Below are positions 19,778 to 29,356 of a stretch of 64,000 nucleotides of DNA, one piece after another (within the stretch, counting starts at the first letter, position 1; the number at the start of each line of letters is the position of its first letter). A program made the translations under genes and the position numbers. The stretch is from the NCBI RefSeq assembly GCF_014649335.1, contig NZ_BMSV01000015.1, forward strand, positions 1 through 64,000, given 5' to 3'. Under the pieces are notes generated by a model, which worked only from the letters and a program-made list of their open reading frames with translations, was not told the origin of the DNA and did not search any database. This stretch comes from Streptomyces roseolilacinus (GTDB lineage: Bacteria > Actinomycetota > Actinomycetes > Streptomycetales > Streptomycetaceae).

Positions 19778-20023
19778 TTCGCGCGTGTACGGGGCCGCGC
19801 CGGGCCGGGCTCTTGACGGAGGGGGGCTCCCGTGGGCCCTGTGCGGGCCGGGGAGGGCCGTCCGCGGGTGCCCGGACCCGGTTGGGTCAGGCGGGCCGCG
19901 CGGACGCGTTCCGGGGCCGCCGGGAGGACGCGCGGCGCGCCCCGCCCCGAGGCCACCGGTGCCCGGTGCTCCGGCGCCGAGGTGGTCCCGGGGTGCCCGG
20001 CGCGGGACCGGCCCCGGCCGCCG
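19778..20023. other. Intergenic, no gene seen
   Basis: Together with the secA terminator this makes a 308-nt gap between the convergent secA and the Rv3235-like gene. It is extremely GC-rich, with no conserved frame, repeat or RNA structure that I can support. Confidence 0.5.
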
Positions 20024-20887
20024 TCAGGGCCGGGCGGGGCCCAGGTCCACCGCCGCGCAGCGCCACCTGCGGTCCGGGCCCTGCTCCAGGCGGAAGGCCA
20101 TCGCCCGGACCCGCGCGCCCGCCACCACGCTGGCGTACGCCTCGATCACGCCCGGCCGGAGCGGGGCGGCGCCGCAGCGGCGCAGGACCGGGCGGGTCCG
20201 GCGGGGTGCGCCGGCGGGCCGCAGGGGGTTGTCCGGGGCCAGGCGGATCAGCTGCTCGTACGCCTCGCCGATCGTCTGGCCCAGCATCCAGTGCACGGGC
20301 CGCTCCCCGGTCAGCACCGCCAGCAGCCGCTCGGCGAACACCACGTGCGGGGGCAGCACACGGGGGCGGGCGCCGACCGCCGGCCCGGCGGACGGGCCGG
20401 GCGGACGCGGGCGCAGGACGCCCGGGCGGGTCTCGCCGGGGCGGGTGCCGCCGGGCCGCGCGCCGCCGCCGGGACGCCGTACGTCCCGCCGTCCGCCGGG
20501 CCGCCCCGCCGCGCGTGCCGCCCGCCCGGCCTCCGGCGCGGGCCGCCGCGCCCCGACCGCCCGCCCGGCCTCGTGGGGGCCGCCCGGCGCCGCGGCCGGC
20601 TCCGCCGCGCTCCCGGGGCGGTCGGCGGCCGGCTCCGCCGCACCCCCCGGGCGGTCGGCGGCCGGCTGCGGGCCGGTCCGGGGCGCGTGGCCGCACGGGG
20701 TCGCGCGGAGCCGGTGCGGGCTGCCGGCCGCGACCGCCGCCGGGGCGTTGCGCACCCGGGCCGCGCCCGCGCCGAGCCCCTCCGGGGCCTTCCACGGGGC
20801 GGGGGCGCTGCGCGCGTCGGCCGGGCCCCGTGCCGCCGGGACACGGGGGGTCCGTGCTTCGGGGGTGGGGGTCGGGGTGGGCGGCAT
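20024..20887 (-). CDS. Rv3235 family protein
   Basis: About 287 residues. The first ~180 are low-complexity Ala/Pro/Gly/Arg with repeated AADRPG blocks. The conserved domain is C-terminal (RVLPPHVVFAERLLAVLTGE, then HWMLGQTIGEAYEQL and a W-RCAAVDLGP end). The family is named after a mycobacterial gene close to secA1, and here it again lies next to secA. Function is unknown. The ATG at 20887 is chosen because AAGGGA lies ~7 nt upstream; the frame extends to 21010 without support. Confidence 0.85.
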   Translation of the reverse strand: MPPTPTPTPEARTPRVPAARGPADARSAPAPWKAPEGLGAGAARVRNAPAAVAAGSPHRLRATPCGHAPRTGPQPAADRPGGAAEPAADRPGSAAEPAAAPGGPHEAGRAVGARRPAPEAGRAARAAGRPGGRRDVRRPGGGARPGGTRPGETRPGVLRPRPPGPSAGPAVGARPRVLPPHVVFAERLLAVLTGERPVHWMLGQTIGEAYEQLIRLAPDNPLRPAGAPRRTRPVLRRCGAAPLRPGVIEAYASVVAGARVRAMAFRLEQGPDRRWRCAAVDLGPARP

Positions 20888-21160
20888 CGGCGGGTCCCTT
20901 CCGTCAGCCCGGATTACCGGGGAGTAACTTCGCGGTGGCCCACTTCTACGGGGGGCGCCGCCCGCCCCGCAACGCCCCGTCAAGCCGGTGACACGACCCC
21001 CCGAAATCACCTATCCGAGTGACAGGGCCCGTGGCGCGCCTGGGCCGGCACGGGGTCGGCGCATCACGCGGTGGACGCCGGAGGGGGTCGATACCAGCCC
21101 CCGAAGGGGTGCCGCCACACGTATCCTGGGGACGTCCTCCGACTACGAAAGCGGCCTGTC

Positions 21161-21667
21161 ATGCGCGTGTACGTTCCCCTGACCCTCCCCGGTCTCGCAC
21201 AGGCGCACAGGACGGGCACCCTGGGCACCGGCGCGCTCACGGCGTACGCCGTCACGCCCGGACTGCGCGAGTGGTACGTCTCCGACGACATCGAGGAGCT
21301 GGAGTACGCGGCGCTCAGCCGCGCCGCCGCCGCCTCCCTGCGCCTCCTCGCGGCGGACCCGGACGCCGCGCGCCGCCGGATCGTCGTCGCCGTGGACGTC
21401 CCCGACGGCGCCGCGACCGCCGACCCCGACCGCGGCCTCGACCCCGCGTCGATCGGCGAGGTGCGGGTCGCCGGCCCCGTGCCGCTGGCGAAGGCCGCCG
21501 CGGTCCACGCCGACTCCGCCGACGCCGAGGCCGACGTGACCGCCGCCGCCGACGCGCTCGGCGCGGCCGACATGGGCGACGACGACGCCCGGTTCACCGT
21601 CGACGGCGCCGAGGACCACGAACTGCTCTGGTACGGCGTGCAGGAGATCCCCCACCTCGTCGGCTGA
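21161..21667 (+). CDS. DUF6912 family protein
   Basis: 168 residues, starting MRVYVPLTLPGLAQAHRTG, a recognisable actinobacterial hypothetical. Conserved YAVTPGLREWYVSDDIEELE and the C-terminal ELLWYGVQEIPHLVG are present. No catalytic motif is seen and it is probably cytosolic and acidic. The frame is open from 21071, but the ATG at 21161 begins the conserved part. The HAD gene follows after 43 nt and the two may form a small operon. Function is unknown. Confidence 0.84.
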   Translation: MRVYVPLTLPGLAQAHRTGTLGTGALTAYAVTPGLREWYVSDDIEELEYAALSRAAAASLRLLAADPDAARRRIVVAVDVPDGAATADPDRGLDPASIGEVRVAGPVPLAKAAAVHADSADAEADVTAAADALGAADMGDDDARFTVDGAEDHELLWYGVQEIPHLVG

Positions 21668-21710
21668 CGGCCCGGGTCCGCTGTCGGTCCCTGCCGGTAC
21701 CGTCTTCGGC

Positions 21711-22373
21711 ATGGGGAAGCACCGCGCGCACCTGGTCTGGGACTGGAACGGGACACTGCTCGACGACATCGGCACCGTCATCGAGGCGACCAACGCCGCC
21801 TTCGAGGAGATAGGCCTGCCGCCGATCACGCTTGAGCGGTACCGCGAGCTGTACTGCGTGCCCATCCCCCTCTTCTACGAGCGGCTGCTCGGCCGGCTCC
21901 CCACCGAGGACGAGTGGGCCGTCATGGACGGCACGTTCCACCGGCACTACTGGACGCGCGCCGACGCCTGCGGCCTCACCGCCGGCGCGACCGAGCTGCT
22001 GGCGGCCGCCCGCGAGTTCGGGCGGACGCAGTCGCTGCTGTCGCTGGCGCCGCACGAGCGCCTGGTGCCGCTGGTGCGGCGGCACGGCATCGAGGAGTGG
22101 TTCGTGCGCGTCGACGGGCGCACCGGCCACTCCGCGTCCGGCAAGGCCGAGCACATGGTGCGGCACCTGCGCGCCCTCGACGGCGTCCCGCCCGAGCGGG
22201 TCGTGGTCATCGGGGACGCCGCGGACGACGCGGTCGCCGCCGCCCACGTCGGCGCGCGGGCCGTGCTGTACACGGGCGGGTCGCACAGCCGTGCCAGCCT
22301 GGAGACCGCGGGCGTCCCCGTCGTCGACACGCTGGCGGAGGCCGTCGCCGTCGCCGAGGACCTGATCGGCTGA
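21711..22373 (+). CDS. HAD family hydrolase
   Basis: 220 residues. Haloacid-dehalogenase phosphatase of the phosphoglycolate-phosphatase type. Motif I is VWDWNGTLLDD: the nucleophile Asp is present, but the usual second Asp (DxD) is Asn. Motif II lies in SLLSLAP. Motif III and IV are the Lys of SASGKAEHM and VVIGDAADDAVAA. The helical cap lies at ~20-85. The substrate is unknown. It sits downstream of the DUF6912 gene on the same strand. Confidence 0.92.
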   Translation: MGKHRAHLVWDWNGTLLDDIGTVIEATNAAFEEIGLPPITLERYRELYCVPIPLFYERLLGRLPTEDEWAVMDGTFHRHYWTRADACGLTAGATELLAAAREFGRTQSLLSLAPHERLVPLVRRHGIEEWFVRVDGRTGHSASGKAEHMVRHLRALDGVPPERVVVIGDAADDAVAAAHVGARAVLYTGGSHSRASLETAGVPVVDTLAEAVAVAEDLIG

Positions 22374-22451
22374 CCCGGCGGGTACCGCTCGGACACCCGG
22401 ACGTTTCCCGGCGGTCCGGTGTGGCTTGATTCGTACCCTCCTGGGCGGCTT

Positions 22452-22469
22452 GCCCGCTCCTTCGCGGGC
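22452..22469 (+). terminator. Possible terminator after HAD gene
   Basis: A 6-bp stem (GCCCGC / GCGGGC) with a TCCTTC loop lies 79 nt after the HAD stop codon. It is short and has no U-tract. Confidence 0.35.
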
Positions 22470-22525
22470 CTGTCGCTGTCCACACTGTCAAACTTCGGGG
22501 TCGTCTTTTGTACACATACGGCTCA

Positions 22526-22555
22526 TGACGGCTCCGGGGTGAGGAGCGATAGCCT
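22526..22555 (+). promoter_or_regulatory. Probable promoter of NAD-glutamate dehydrogenase
   Basis: TGACGG (22526-22531) and TAGCCT (22550-22555), separated by 18 nt, fit a housekeeping-type promoter. The predicted start of transcription near 22562 leaves a leader of about 260 nt. Confidence 0.5.
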
Positions 22556-22561
22556 GGACCC

Positions 22562-22823
22562 GTGATCAGCGCTATACGCCGTGGGGGCAGCGAAGCCCCC
22601 GGCCGGCGCCCGGTGAGCCACCGTGCCCGGGCGGGTGCTGATCCTTTCTGCCCGGCTCCCCCGCCGTCCAAGGCTTTCCCGCCGAGAATGGCCGATAACC
22701 GTCCGGGCTTTCCCCATTCCGGCATAACGTGCCCGTCGAGCGGATACCCCGCGTTGAAGCGTGAACGTGATGCCACACCCTTCCCCTACGTCACGCAACG
22801 GCGCGCGACAGGAGCCAGAGGAC
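22562..22823 (+). other. Long structured 5' leader of NAD-glutamate dehydrogenase
   Basis: About 260 nt between the predicted transcription start and the gdh ATG. It contains a GGGGGC/GCCCCC hairpin near 22590-22605. A long-range GATCAGC (22564) / GCTGATC (22638) pairing closes a GC-rich domain followed by CTTTCTG. No coding frame in it is convincing. It may be a regulatory leader, but no known riboswitch class is recognised. Confidence 0.4.
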
Positions 22824-25800
22824 ATGCAGACCAAGCTGGACGAAGCCAAGGCCGAGCTGCTCGAACGGGCCGCCCGGGTAGCTGAGAACGAGACCGGGGA
22901 CAGGCCCGACCCGGGCACCGTGCTCGAGTACCTCCAGCGTTACTACCTGCACACCGCTCCCGAGGACCTCACCGACCGCGACCCGGTCGACGTGTTCGGC
23001 GCGGCGCTCTCCCACTACCGGCTGGCCGAGAACCGCCCCCAGGGCACGGCGAGCGTCCGCGTCCACACGCCGACCGTCGAGGAGAACGGCTGGACGTGCA
23101 GCCACTCCGTCGTCGAGGTCGTCACCGACGACATGCCGTTCCTCGTCGACTCCGTCACCAACGAGCTGTCCCGGCAGAACCGCGGCATCCACCTCGTCGT
23201 GCACCCGCAGGTCGTCGTCCGCCGCGACGTGACCGGCAGGCTCATCGAGGTCGTCTCCTCCGGCCCCGGCTCCGAGATCGGCGGCCACGCCAGGCCGCAC
23301 GACGCGCTCGTCGAGTCGTGGATCCACGTGGAGATCGACCGCGAGACCGACCGCGCCGACCTCAAGCAGATCACCGCCGACCTGCTGCGCGTCCTGTCCG
23401 ACGTCCGCGAGGCCGTCGAGGACTGGGAGAAGATGCGCGACGCCGCGCTCCGCCTCGCCGAGGGACTCGCGGACGAGCCGACCGCCGGCGACCTGCGGCC
23501 CAGCGAGGTCGAGGAGGCCCGCGAGCTGCTGCGCTGGCTGGCCGACGACCACTTCACGTTCCTCGGCTACCGCGAGTACAACCTCGTCGACGGCGACGCC
23601 CTCGCCGCCGTGCCCGGCACCGGCCTCGGCATCCTGCGCTCCGACCCGCACCACAGCGGCGACGACGCCCACGGCCACCCGGTGTCCCCGTCGTTCAACC
23701 GGCTGCCCGCCGACGCCCGCGCCAAGGCCCGCGAGCACAAGCTGCTCATCCTCACCAAGGCCAACAGCCGCGCCACCGTCCACCGCCCGTCGTACCTGGA
23801 CTACATCGGCGTCAAGAAGTTCGACGCGCAGGGCAACGTCGTCGGGGAGCGCCGCTTCCTCGGCCTGTTCTCGTCGGCCGCCTACACCGAGTCCGTGCGG
23901 CGCGTGCCCGTCATCCGCCGCAAGGTCTCCGAGGTCCTCGACGCGGCCGGCTTCTCGCCCGCCAGCCACGACGGCCGCGACCTGCTGCAGATCCTGGAGA
24001 CGTACCCGCGCGACGAGCTGTTCCAGACGCCCGTCGACCAGCTGCTGTCCATCGTCACCAGCGTCCTGTACCTCCAGGAGCGCCGCCGGCTGCGCCTGTA
24101 CCTGCGTCAGGACGAGTACGGCCGCTACTACTCCGCCCTCGTCTACCTGCCGCGCGACCGCTTCAACACCACGGTCCGCGAGCGGCTCACCGACATCCTG
24201 AAGGAGGAGCTCGGCGGCACCAGCGTCGACTTCACCGCCTGGAACACCGAGTCGGTCCTCTCCCGCCTCCACTTCGTCGTCCGCGTCCCGCAGGGCACCA
24301 CGCTCACCCCGCTCACCGGCGCCGACGCCGACCGCCTCGAGAACCGGCTCGCCGAGGCCGCCCGCTCCTGGGCCGACGGCTTCAGCGAGGCGCTCGACGC
24401 CGAGATCGGCGAGGAGCGCGCCGCCGAGCTGCTGCGCCGCTACGGCAACGCCTTCCCGGAGGGCTACAAGGCCGACCACCCGCCGCGCTCCGCCGTCGCG
24501 GACGTGCTCCAGATGGAGCAGCTCACCCAGGGCGACAAGGACTTCGCGCTGTCCCTGTACGAGCCGGTCGGCGCCGCCCCCGGCGAGCGCCGCTTCAAGA
24601 TCTACAAGACGGGCGCGCAGGTCTCCCTCTCCGCCGTGCTGCCGGTCCTCAACCGGCTCGGCGTCGAGGTCGTCGACGAGCGCCCCTACGAGCTGCGCTG
24701 CGCCGACCGCACCCATGCCTGGATCTACGACTTCGGGCTGCGCATCCCCGCTCCCGCGGGCAACGGCGGGGACTACCTCGGCGACGACGCCCGCGAGCGG
24801 TTCCAGGAGGCGTTCGCCGCGACCTGGACCGGGCAGGCCGAGAACGACGGCTTCAACGCCCTCGTCCTGAGCGCCGGGCTGTCCTGGCGCCAGGCGATGG
24901 TGCTGCGCGCCTACGCCAAGTACCTGCGGCAGGCCGGGTCGACGTTCAGCCAGGACTACATGGAGGACACCCTCCGCGACAACGTCCACACCACGCGGCT
25001 GCTCGTCTCGTTGTTCGAGGCGCGGATGTCGCCGGAGCGGCAGCGGGCCGGCACGGAGCTGACGGACGGCATCCTGGAGGAGCTCGACGGCGCCCTGGAC
25101 CAGGTCGCCTCGCTCGACGAGGACCGCATCCTGCGCTCCTTCCTCACCGTCATCAAGGCGACCCTGCGGACGAACTTCTTCCAGCGGGACGCCGAGGGCC
25201 GGCCGCACGCGTACGTGTCGATGAAGTTCGACCCGCAGGCCATCCCCGACCTGCCGGCGCCGCGCCCCGCGTTCGAGATCTGGGTGTACTCGCCGCGCGT
25301 CGAGGGCGTCCACCTGCGCTTCGGCAAGGTCGCGCGCGGTGGCCTGCGCTGGTCCGACCGGCGCGAGGACTTCCGCACGGAGATCCTCGGCCTGGTCAAG
25401 GCGCAGATGGTGAAGAACACCGTCATCGTCCCGGTCGGCGCGAAGGGCGGCTTCGTCGCCAAGCAGCTGCCCGACCCGTCCGTCGACCGCGACGCGTGGC
25501 TGGCGGAGGGCGTCGCCTCGTACCGGACGTTCATCTCGGCGCTGCTCGACATCACCGACAACCTGGTCGGCGGCGAGGTCGTGCCGCCCGCCGGCGTGGT
25601 CCGCCACGACGAGGACGACACGTACCTGGTCGTCGCCGCCGACAAGGGCACCGCGACCTTCTCCGACATCGCCAACGAGGTCGCCGTCGCCTACGGCTTC
25701 TGGCTCGGCGACGCCTTCGCGTCCGGCGGCTCCGCCGGGTACGACCACAAGGGCATGGGCATCACCGCGCGCGGCGCCTGGGAGTCCGTGAAGCGGCACT

Positions 25801-27764
25801 TTCAGGAGCTGGGCCACGACACGCAGACGCAGGACTTCACCGTCGTCGGCGTCGGCGACATGTCCGGCGACGTGTTCGGCAACGGCATGCTGCTGTCGGA
25901 GCACATCCGCCTCGTCGCGGCCTTCGACCACCGGCACATCTTCATCGACCCGAACCCGGACGCGGCCGTCTCCTACGCCGAGCGGCGCCGCCTGTTCGAA
26001 CTGCCCCGCAGCTCCTGGGCCGACTACGACCCCGCGCTGCTCTCGCCGGGCGGCGGCATCCACTCGCGGCAGGCCAAGTCCATCCCGGTCAACGCGCACA
26101 TGCGGGCGGCGCTCGGCATCGACGAGGGCATCACCAAGCTGACCCCGGCCGAGCTGATGAAGGCCGTCCTCAAGGCGCCGGTGGACCTGCTGTGGAACGG
26201 CGGCATCGGCACGTACGTCAAGGCGTCCACCGAGTCGCACGCCGACGTCGGCGACAAGGCCAACGACGCGATCCGCGTCAACGGCGAGGACCTGCGCGTC
26301 AAGGTCGTCGGCGAGGGCGGCAACCTGGGCCTCACCCAGCTCGGCCGCATCGAGTTCGCCCGCTCCGGCGGCCCCGAGGGCACCGGCGGCAAGGTCAACA
26401 CCGACGCCATCGACAACAGCGCCGGCGTCGACACCTCCGACCACGAGGTGAACATCAAGATCCTGCTGAACGGGCTCGTCACGGACGGCGACATGACCGT
26501 CAAGCAGCGCAACAGGATCCTCGCGGAGATGACCGACGAGGTCGGCTCCCTGGTGCTGCGCAACAACTACGCGCAGAACGTGGCGCTCGCCCTCGCCGTC
26601 CACCAGTCGCACTCCCTGCTCCACGCCCACCAGCGGTTCCTGCGCCGCCTGGAGAGCGACGGGCACCTCGACCGGGCGCTGGAGTTCCTCCCCACCGACC
26701 GGCAGATCCGCGAACTGCTCGCCGCCGGCAAGGGCCTCAGCCAGCCCGAGCTGGCCGTCCTCATGGCGTACACGAAGATCACGGTGGCGGAGGAGCTGAT
26801 CGCCACCGACCTGCCGGACGACCCGTACCTGCGGACCCTGCTCCACACGTACTTCCCGACGACCCTGCGCGAGCAGTTCCCCGAGCAGATCGACGCGCAC
26901 GCCCTGCGCCGCGAGATCATCACCACGATCCTGGTGAACGACACCGTCAACAGCGGCGGCTCGACGTTCCTGCACCGGCTGCGCGAGGAGACCGGCGCGT
27001 CGATCGCGGAGATCGTCCGCGCGCAGACCGCCGCCCGCGCCATCTTCGGCCTGGGCGCCGTCTGGGACGCGGTCGAGGGGCTCGACAACCGGGTCCCGGC
27101 CGAGACGCAGACCCGGATCCGGCTGCACTCGCGCCGCCTCGTCGAGCGCGGCGCGCGCTGGCTGCTCAACAACCGGCCGCAGCCGCTCCAGCTCGCCGAG
27201 ACGATCGAGTTCTTCGGTGCCCGCGTCGAGCAGGTGTGGGCCGAGCTGCCGAAGATGCTGCGCGGCGCCGACCTGGAGTGGTACGAGGGGCTGGTCGCCG
27301 AGCTGACCGGAGAGGGCGTCCCGGCCGAGCTGGCCGCGCGGGTCGCCGGGTTCTCCTCGGCGTTCCCGACGCTGGACATCGTCGCCATCGCGGACCGCAC
27401 CGGCAAGGAGCCGCTGGCCGTCGCCGAGGTGTACTACGACCTCGCCGACCGGCTGCGGATCACGCAGCTGATGGACCGCATCATCGAGCTGCCGCGCGCC
27501 GACCGCTGGCAGTCGATGGCGCGCGCCGCGATCCGCGAGGACCTGTACGCGGCGCACGCCGCCCTCACCTCCGACGTGCTGTCGGCCGGGAACGGCTCGT
27601 CGACGCCGGAGGAGCGGTTCGCGGCCTGGGAGGAGAAGAACGCCTCCCTGCTGTCGCGGGCGCGGACGACGCTGGAGGAGATCCAGGGCTCCGACGCGTT
27701 CGACCTGGCGAACCTGTCGGTGGCGATGCGGACGATGAGGACGCTGCTGCGCACCCACAGCTGA
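22824..27764 (+). CDS. gdhB: NAD-dependent glutamate dehydrogenase, large (180 kDa) type
   Basis: 1,646 residues. Deaminates glutamate to 2-oxoglutarate with NAD. The N-terminal ACT-like regulatory regions cover ~1-700. The catalytic domain has KVARGGLRWSDRREDFRTEILGLVKAQ (~840-870), then KNTVIVPVGAKGGFV, and a Rossmann part with VVGVGDMSGDVFGNGML and LLWNGGIGTYVKA. Length matches the S. clavuligerus-type enzyme (~1,650 residues). The ATG at 22824 (MQTKLDEAKAELLERA) has GGAG and AGAGGA upstream; the frame opens earlier without support. No frameshift is seen. Confidence 0.95.
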   Translation: MQTKLDEAKAELLERAARVAENETGDRPDPGTVLEYLQRYYLHTAPEDLTDRDPVDVFGAALSHYRLAENRPQGTASVRVHTPTVEENGWTCSHSVVEVVTDDMPFLVDSVTNELSRQNRGIHLVVHPQVVVRRDVTGRLIEVVSSGPGSEIGGHARPHDALVESWIHVEIDRETDRADLKQITADLLRVLSDVREAVEDWEKMRDAALRLAEGLADEPTAGDLRPSEVEEARELLRWLADDHFTFLGYREYNLVDGDALAAVPGTGLGILRSDPHHSGDDAHGHPVSPSFNRLPADARAKAREHKLLILTKANSRATVHRPSYLDYIGVKKFDAQGNVVGERRFLGLFSSAAYTESVRRVPVIRRKVSEVLDAAGFSPASHDGRDLLQILETYPRDELFQTPVDQLLSIVTSVLYLQERRRLRLYLRQDEYGRYYSALVYLPRDRFNTTVRERLTDILKEELGGTSVDFTAWNTESVLSRLHFVVRVPQGTTLTPLTGADADRLENRLAEAARSWADGFSEALDAEIGEERAAELLRRYGNAFPEGYKADHPPRSAVADVLQMEQLTQGDKDFALSLYEPVGAAPGERRFKIYKTGAQVSLSAVLPVLNRLGVEVVDERPYELRCADRTHAWIYDFGLRIPAPAGNGGDYLGDDARERFQEAFAATWTGQAENDGFNALVLSAGLSWRQAMVLRAYAKYLRQAGSTFSQDYMEDTLRDNVHTTRLLVSLFEARMSPERQRAGTELTDGILEELDGALDQVASLDEDRILRSFLTVIKATLRTNFFQRDAEGRPHAYVSMKFDPQAIPDLPAPRPAFEIWVYSPRVEGVHLRFGKVARGGLRWSDRREDFRTEILGLVKAQMVKNTVIVPVGAKGGFVAKQLPDPSVDRDAWLAEGVASYRTFISALLDITDNLVGGEVVPPAGVVRHDEDDTYLVVAADKGTATFSDIANEVAVAYGFWLGDAFASGGSAGYDHKGMGITARGAWESVKRHFQELGHDTQTQDFTVVGVGDMSGDVFGNGMLLSEHIRLVAAFDHRHIFIDPNPDAAVSYAERRRLFELPRSSWADYDPALLSPGGGIHSRQAKSIPVNAHMRAALGIDEGITKLTPAELMKAVLKAPVDLLWNGGIGTYVKASTESHADVGDKANDAIRVNGEDLRVKVVGEGGNLGLTQLGRIEFARSGGPEGTGGKVNTDAIDNSAGVDTSDHEVNIKILLNGLVTDGDMTVKQRNRILAEMTDEVGSLVLRNNYAQNVALALAVHQSHSLLHAHQRFLRRLESDGHLDRALEFLPTDRQIRELLAAGKGLSQPELAVLMAYTKITVAEELIATDLPDDPYLRTLLHTYFPTTLREQFPEQIDAHALRREIITTILVNDTVNSGGSTFLHRLREETGASIAEIVRAQTAARAIFGLGAVWDAVEGLDNRVPAETQTRIRLHSRRLVERGARWLLNNRPQPLQLAETIEFFGARVEQVWAELPKMLRGADLEWYEGLVAELTGEGVPAELAARVAGFSSAFPTLDIVAIADRTGKEPLAVAEVYYDLADRLRITQLMDRIIELPRADRWQSMARAAIREDLYAAHAALTSDVLSAGNGSSTPEERFAAWEEKNASLLSRARTTLEEIQGSDAFDLANLSVAMRTMRTLLRTHS

Positions 27765-27781
27765 TCCGCCGGCACCGCCCG

Positions 27782-27819
27782 GAGGGGCGCCCACCGCGAC
27801 CGCGCGGCGGGCGCCCCTC
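27782..27819. terminator. Bidirectional terminator after NAD-GDH
   Basis: A perfect 11-bp stem (GAGGGGCGCCC / GGGCGCCCCTC) lies between the convergent gdh and GT87 genes, 17 nt after the gdh stop codon. Confidence 0.8.
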
Positions 27820-27922
27820 GCGCGTCCCCCCGCTCACCTTCCTCAGCTCGCCTTCCTCGGCGCGCCCGCGGGTCCGCCGGGCGCGCGCTCTCCGGTCCGT
27901 GCCCGCCGGGAGGACGCGCCCC

Positions 27923-29203
27923 CTACGGCTCCTGACCCGCCCGCATCCTGTTCGCCCGCGCCGCGTTCCACGGCACGCGCAGCACGTCCGGGGCCGACTC
28001 CTCCCACAGCAGCCGGCACGACAGCAGCGCCGCCGCGACCAGCAGCCCGTTGCGGACCAGCATCAGCAGGCAGCCCAGCGGCGTGACCGCCAGCACCTCC
28101 CCGTACAGCAGCGGGTAGGCGAACGCGGTCAGCGCGGCGGCCGGCAGCAGGAGCAGCGCGACCGGGCGCTGCGTGGTGTTCCGCGACGTCAGGCACACCG
28201 CCGCCAGTCCCAGCAGCCACACCAGGTACTGGGGACTGATCACCCGGCTGGTGACGGTGACCAGCAGGACGGCGGTCAGCGCCGCGTCCAGGGGCGTGGC
28301 GTCCGACCAGTGCAGCGACCGCACCCGCCACACCACCAGCCCCAGCAGGGCCGCCCCGGTGCACAGCAGCGACACGACCGCGACCGCCCCCACGTACGAC
28401 CCGGTGAACTCGAACGCCCCGTACCGGTAGACGACCCGGCCCTGCCACCCCGCCAGGCGCGCCAGCGACAGCAGCGTCCCGCCGACCGACTCGACCTGCA
28501 CGCCCCGGCCGCCCTGGTGCCGCAGGAAGTCCAGGGTGTGCGGGAACGCCGCGGCCAGCATCGCCGCCCCGCCCAGCGCGGTGGCCAGCGCGGGCCTCCA
28601 GGACCGCCCCGTGGCGGGCCCGGGCGCCGTGCCGGTCAGGACGAGCAGCGGCCAGCCCTTCGCCAGCACGCCGAGCCCAGCCAGCACGCCGCCCAGCCGG
28701 GCCCGGCCGGCGTGCACCGCGAGGAGGGCGGCCACGGCCAGCGCGGTGACCGGCAGGTCGTACCGGGCGAGCGGGGTGTGCAGCAGCAGGGGCAGGCCGC
28801 CGGTCCAGTACCAGGCGCCGTCCCCGCCGGCCCGGACCAGGGCGAGGACGACGACGGCGTCGGCGAGCAGGGCCAGCGCGACGAACCCCTGAAAGTACGT
28901 CAGCCCCGGGACCGCCCCCGGCAGGAGGAGCACCAGGGCGGCGCCGGGCGGGTACTGCCAGGTGGTCTCGTCGGCGGGGAGGTCGCCGCCCGCGATCCGC
29001 TCGTACCAGTGCCGGTAGAGGACGTGGACCTCCTCGCCGACGTCGCCGATGCCGAGCGCGTCGTGCGTCAGCAGCCACAGCATCGCGGCGCGGCTGAGCA
29101 CCCAGACGGTGAGGAGGGGCAGGAGGTCGGGCCGGCGCCGCTCCCGGAAGCGGAGCTGGTGCCGGCCGAAGGTCCGGGGGGCGCTGAGCCGGTGCGTCGT
29201 CAT
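27923..29203 (-). CDS. GT87-type (DUF2029) integral membrane glycosyltransferase
   Basis: About 426 residues with ~10 hydrophobic helices. The acidic loop with Asp/Glu-Trp residues after TM1 and the TWQYPPGAALVLL segment are typical of DUF2029/GT87 polyprenol-phosphate-mannose-dependent mannosyltransferases. VTSRVISPQYLVWLLGLAAV is another family landmark. The enzyme would act on the outer face of the membrane; the acceptor is unknown. ATG 29203 is chosen over GTG 29215; neither has a strong ribosome site. It lies downstream of a polysaccharide exporter on the same strand, separated by 153 nt, and may modify the exported polymer. Confidence 0.82.
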   Translation of the reverse strand: MTTHRLSAPRTFGRHQLRFRERRRPDLLPLLTVWVLSRAAMLWLLTHDALGIGDVGEEVHVLYRHWYERIAGGDLPADETTWQYPPGAALVLLLPGAVPGLTYFQGFVALALLADAVVVLALVRAGGDGAWYWTGGLPLLLHTPLARYDLPVTALAVAALLAVHAGRARLGGVLAGLGVLAKGWPLLVLTGTAPGPATGRSWRPALATALGGAAMLAAAFPHTLDFLRHQGGRGVQVESVGGTLLSLARLAGWQGRVVYRYGAFEFTGSYVGAVAVVSLLCTGAALLGLVVWRVRSLHWSDATPLDAALTAVLLVTVTSRVISPQYLVWLLGLAAVCLTSRNTTQRPVALLLLPAAALTAFAYPLLYGEVLAVTPLGCLLMLVRNGLLVAAALLSCRLLWEESAPDVLRVPWNAARANRMRAGQEP

Positions 29204-29356
29204 CCCCGCGAACACTAGTGAGTTCTGGTGCGATATGCCCCTTATCAGGTGCTTCGGGGTGACGGCCGGGCGGACGGCCGTCCGGTCGGGTGACGGGCCG
29301 GGCGGCGGCCGGACGTGTGGGTGGGCCGCGGGCTGCGGGCGGGCGGCGCCGGCCCG

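Noticed and set aside
22791-27794. A 1,667-codon open frame antisense to NAD-glutamate dehydrogenase
   Set aside because: High GC content keeps antisense frames open. The composition is Val/Leu/Gly/Arg-rich and shows no family motif.
29216-29356. Possible small gene between GT87 and the exporter ATPase
   Set aside because: No frame with a ribosome site or recognisable sequence; it is probably a spacer.
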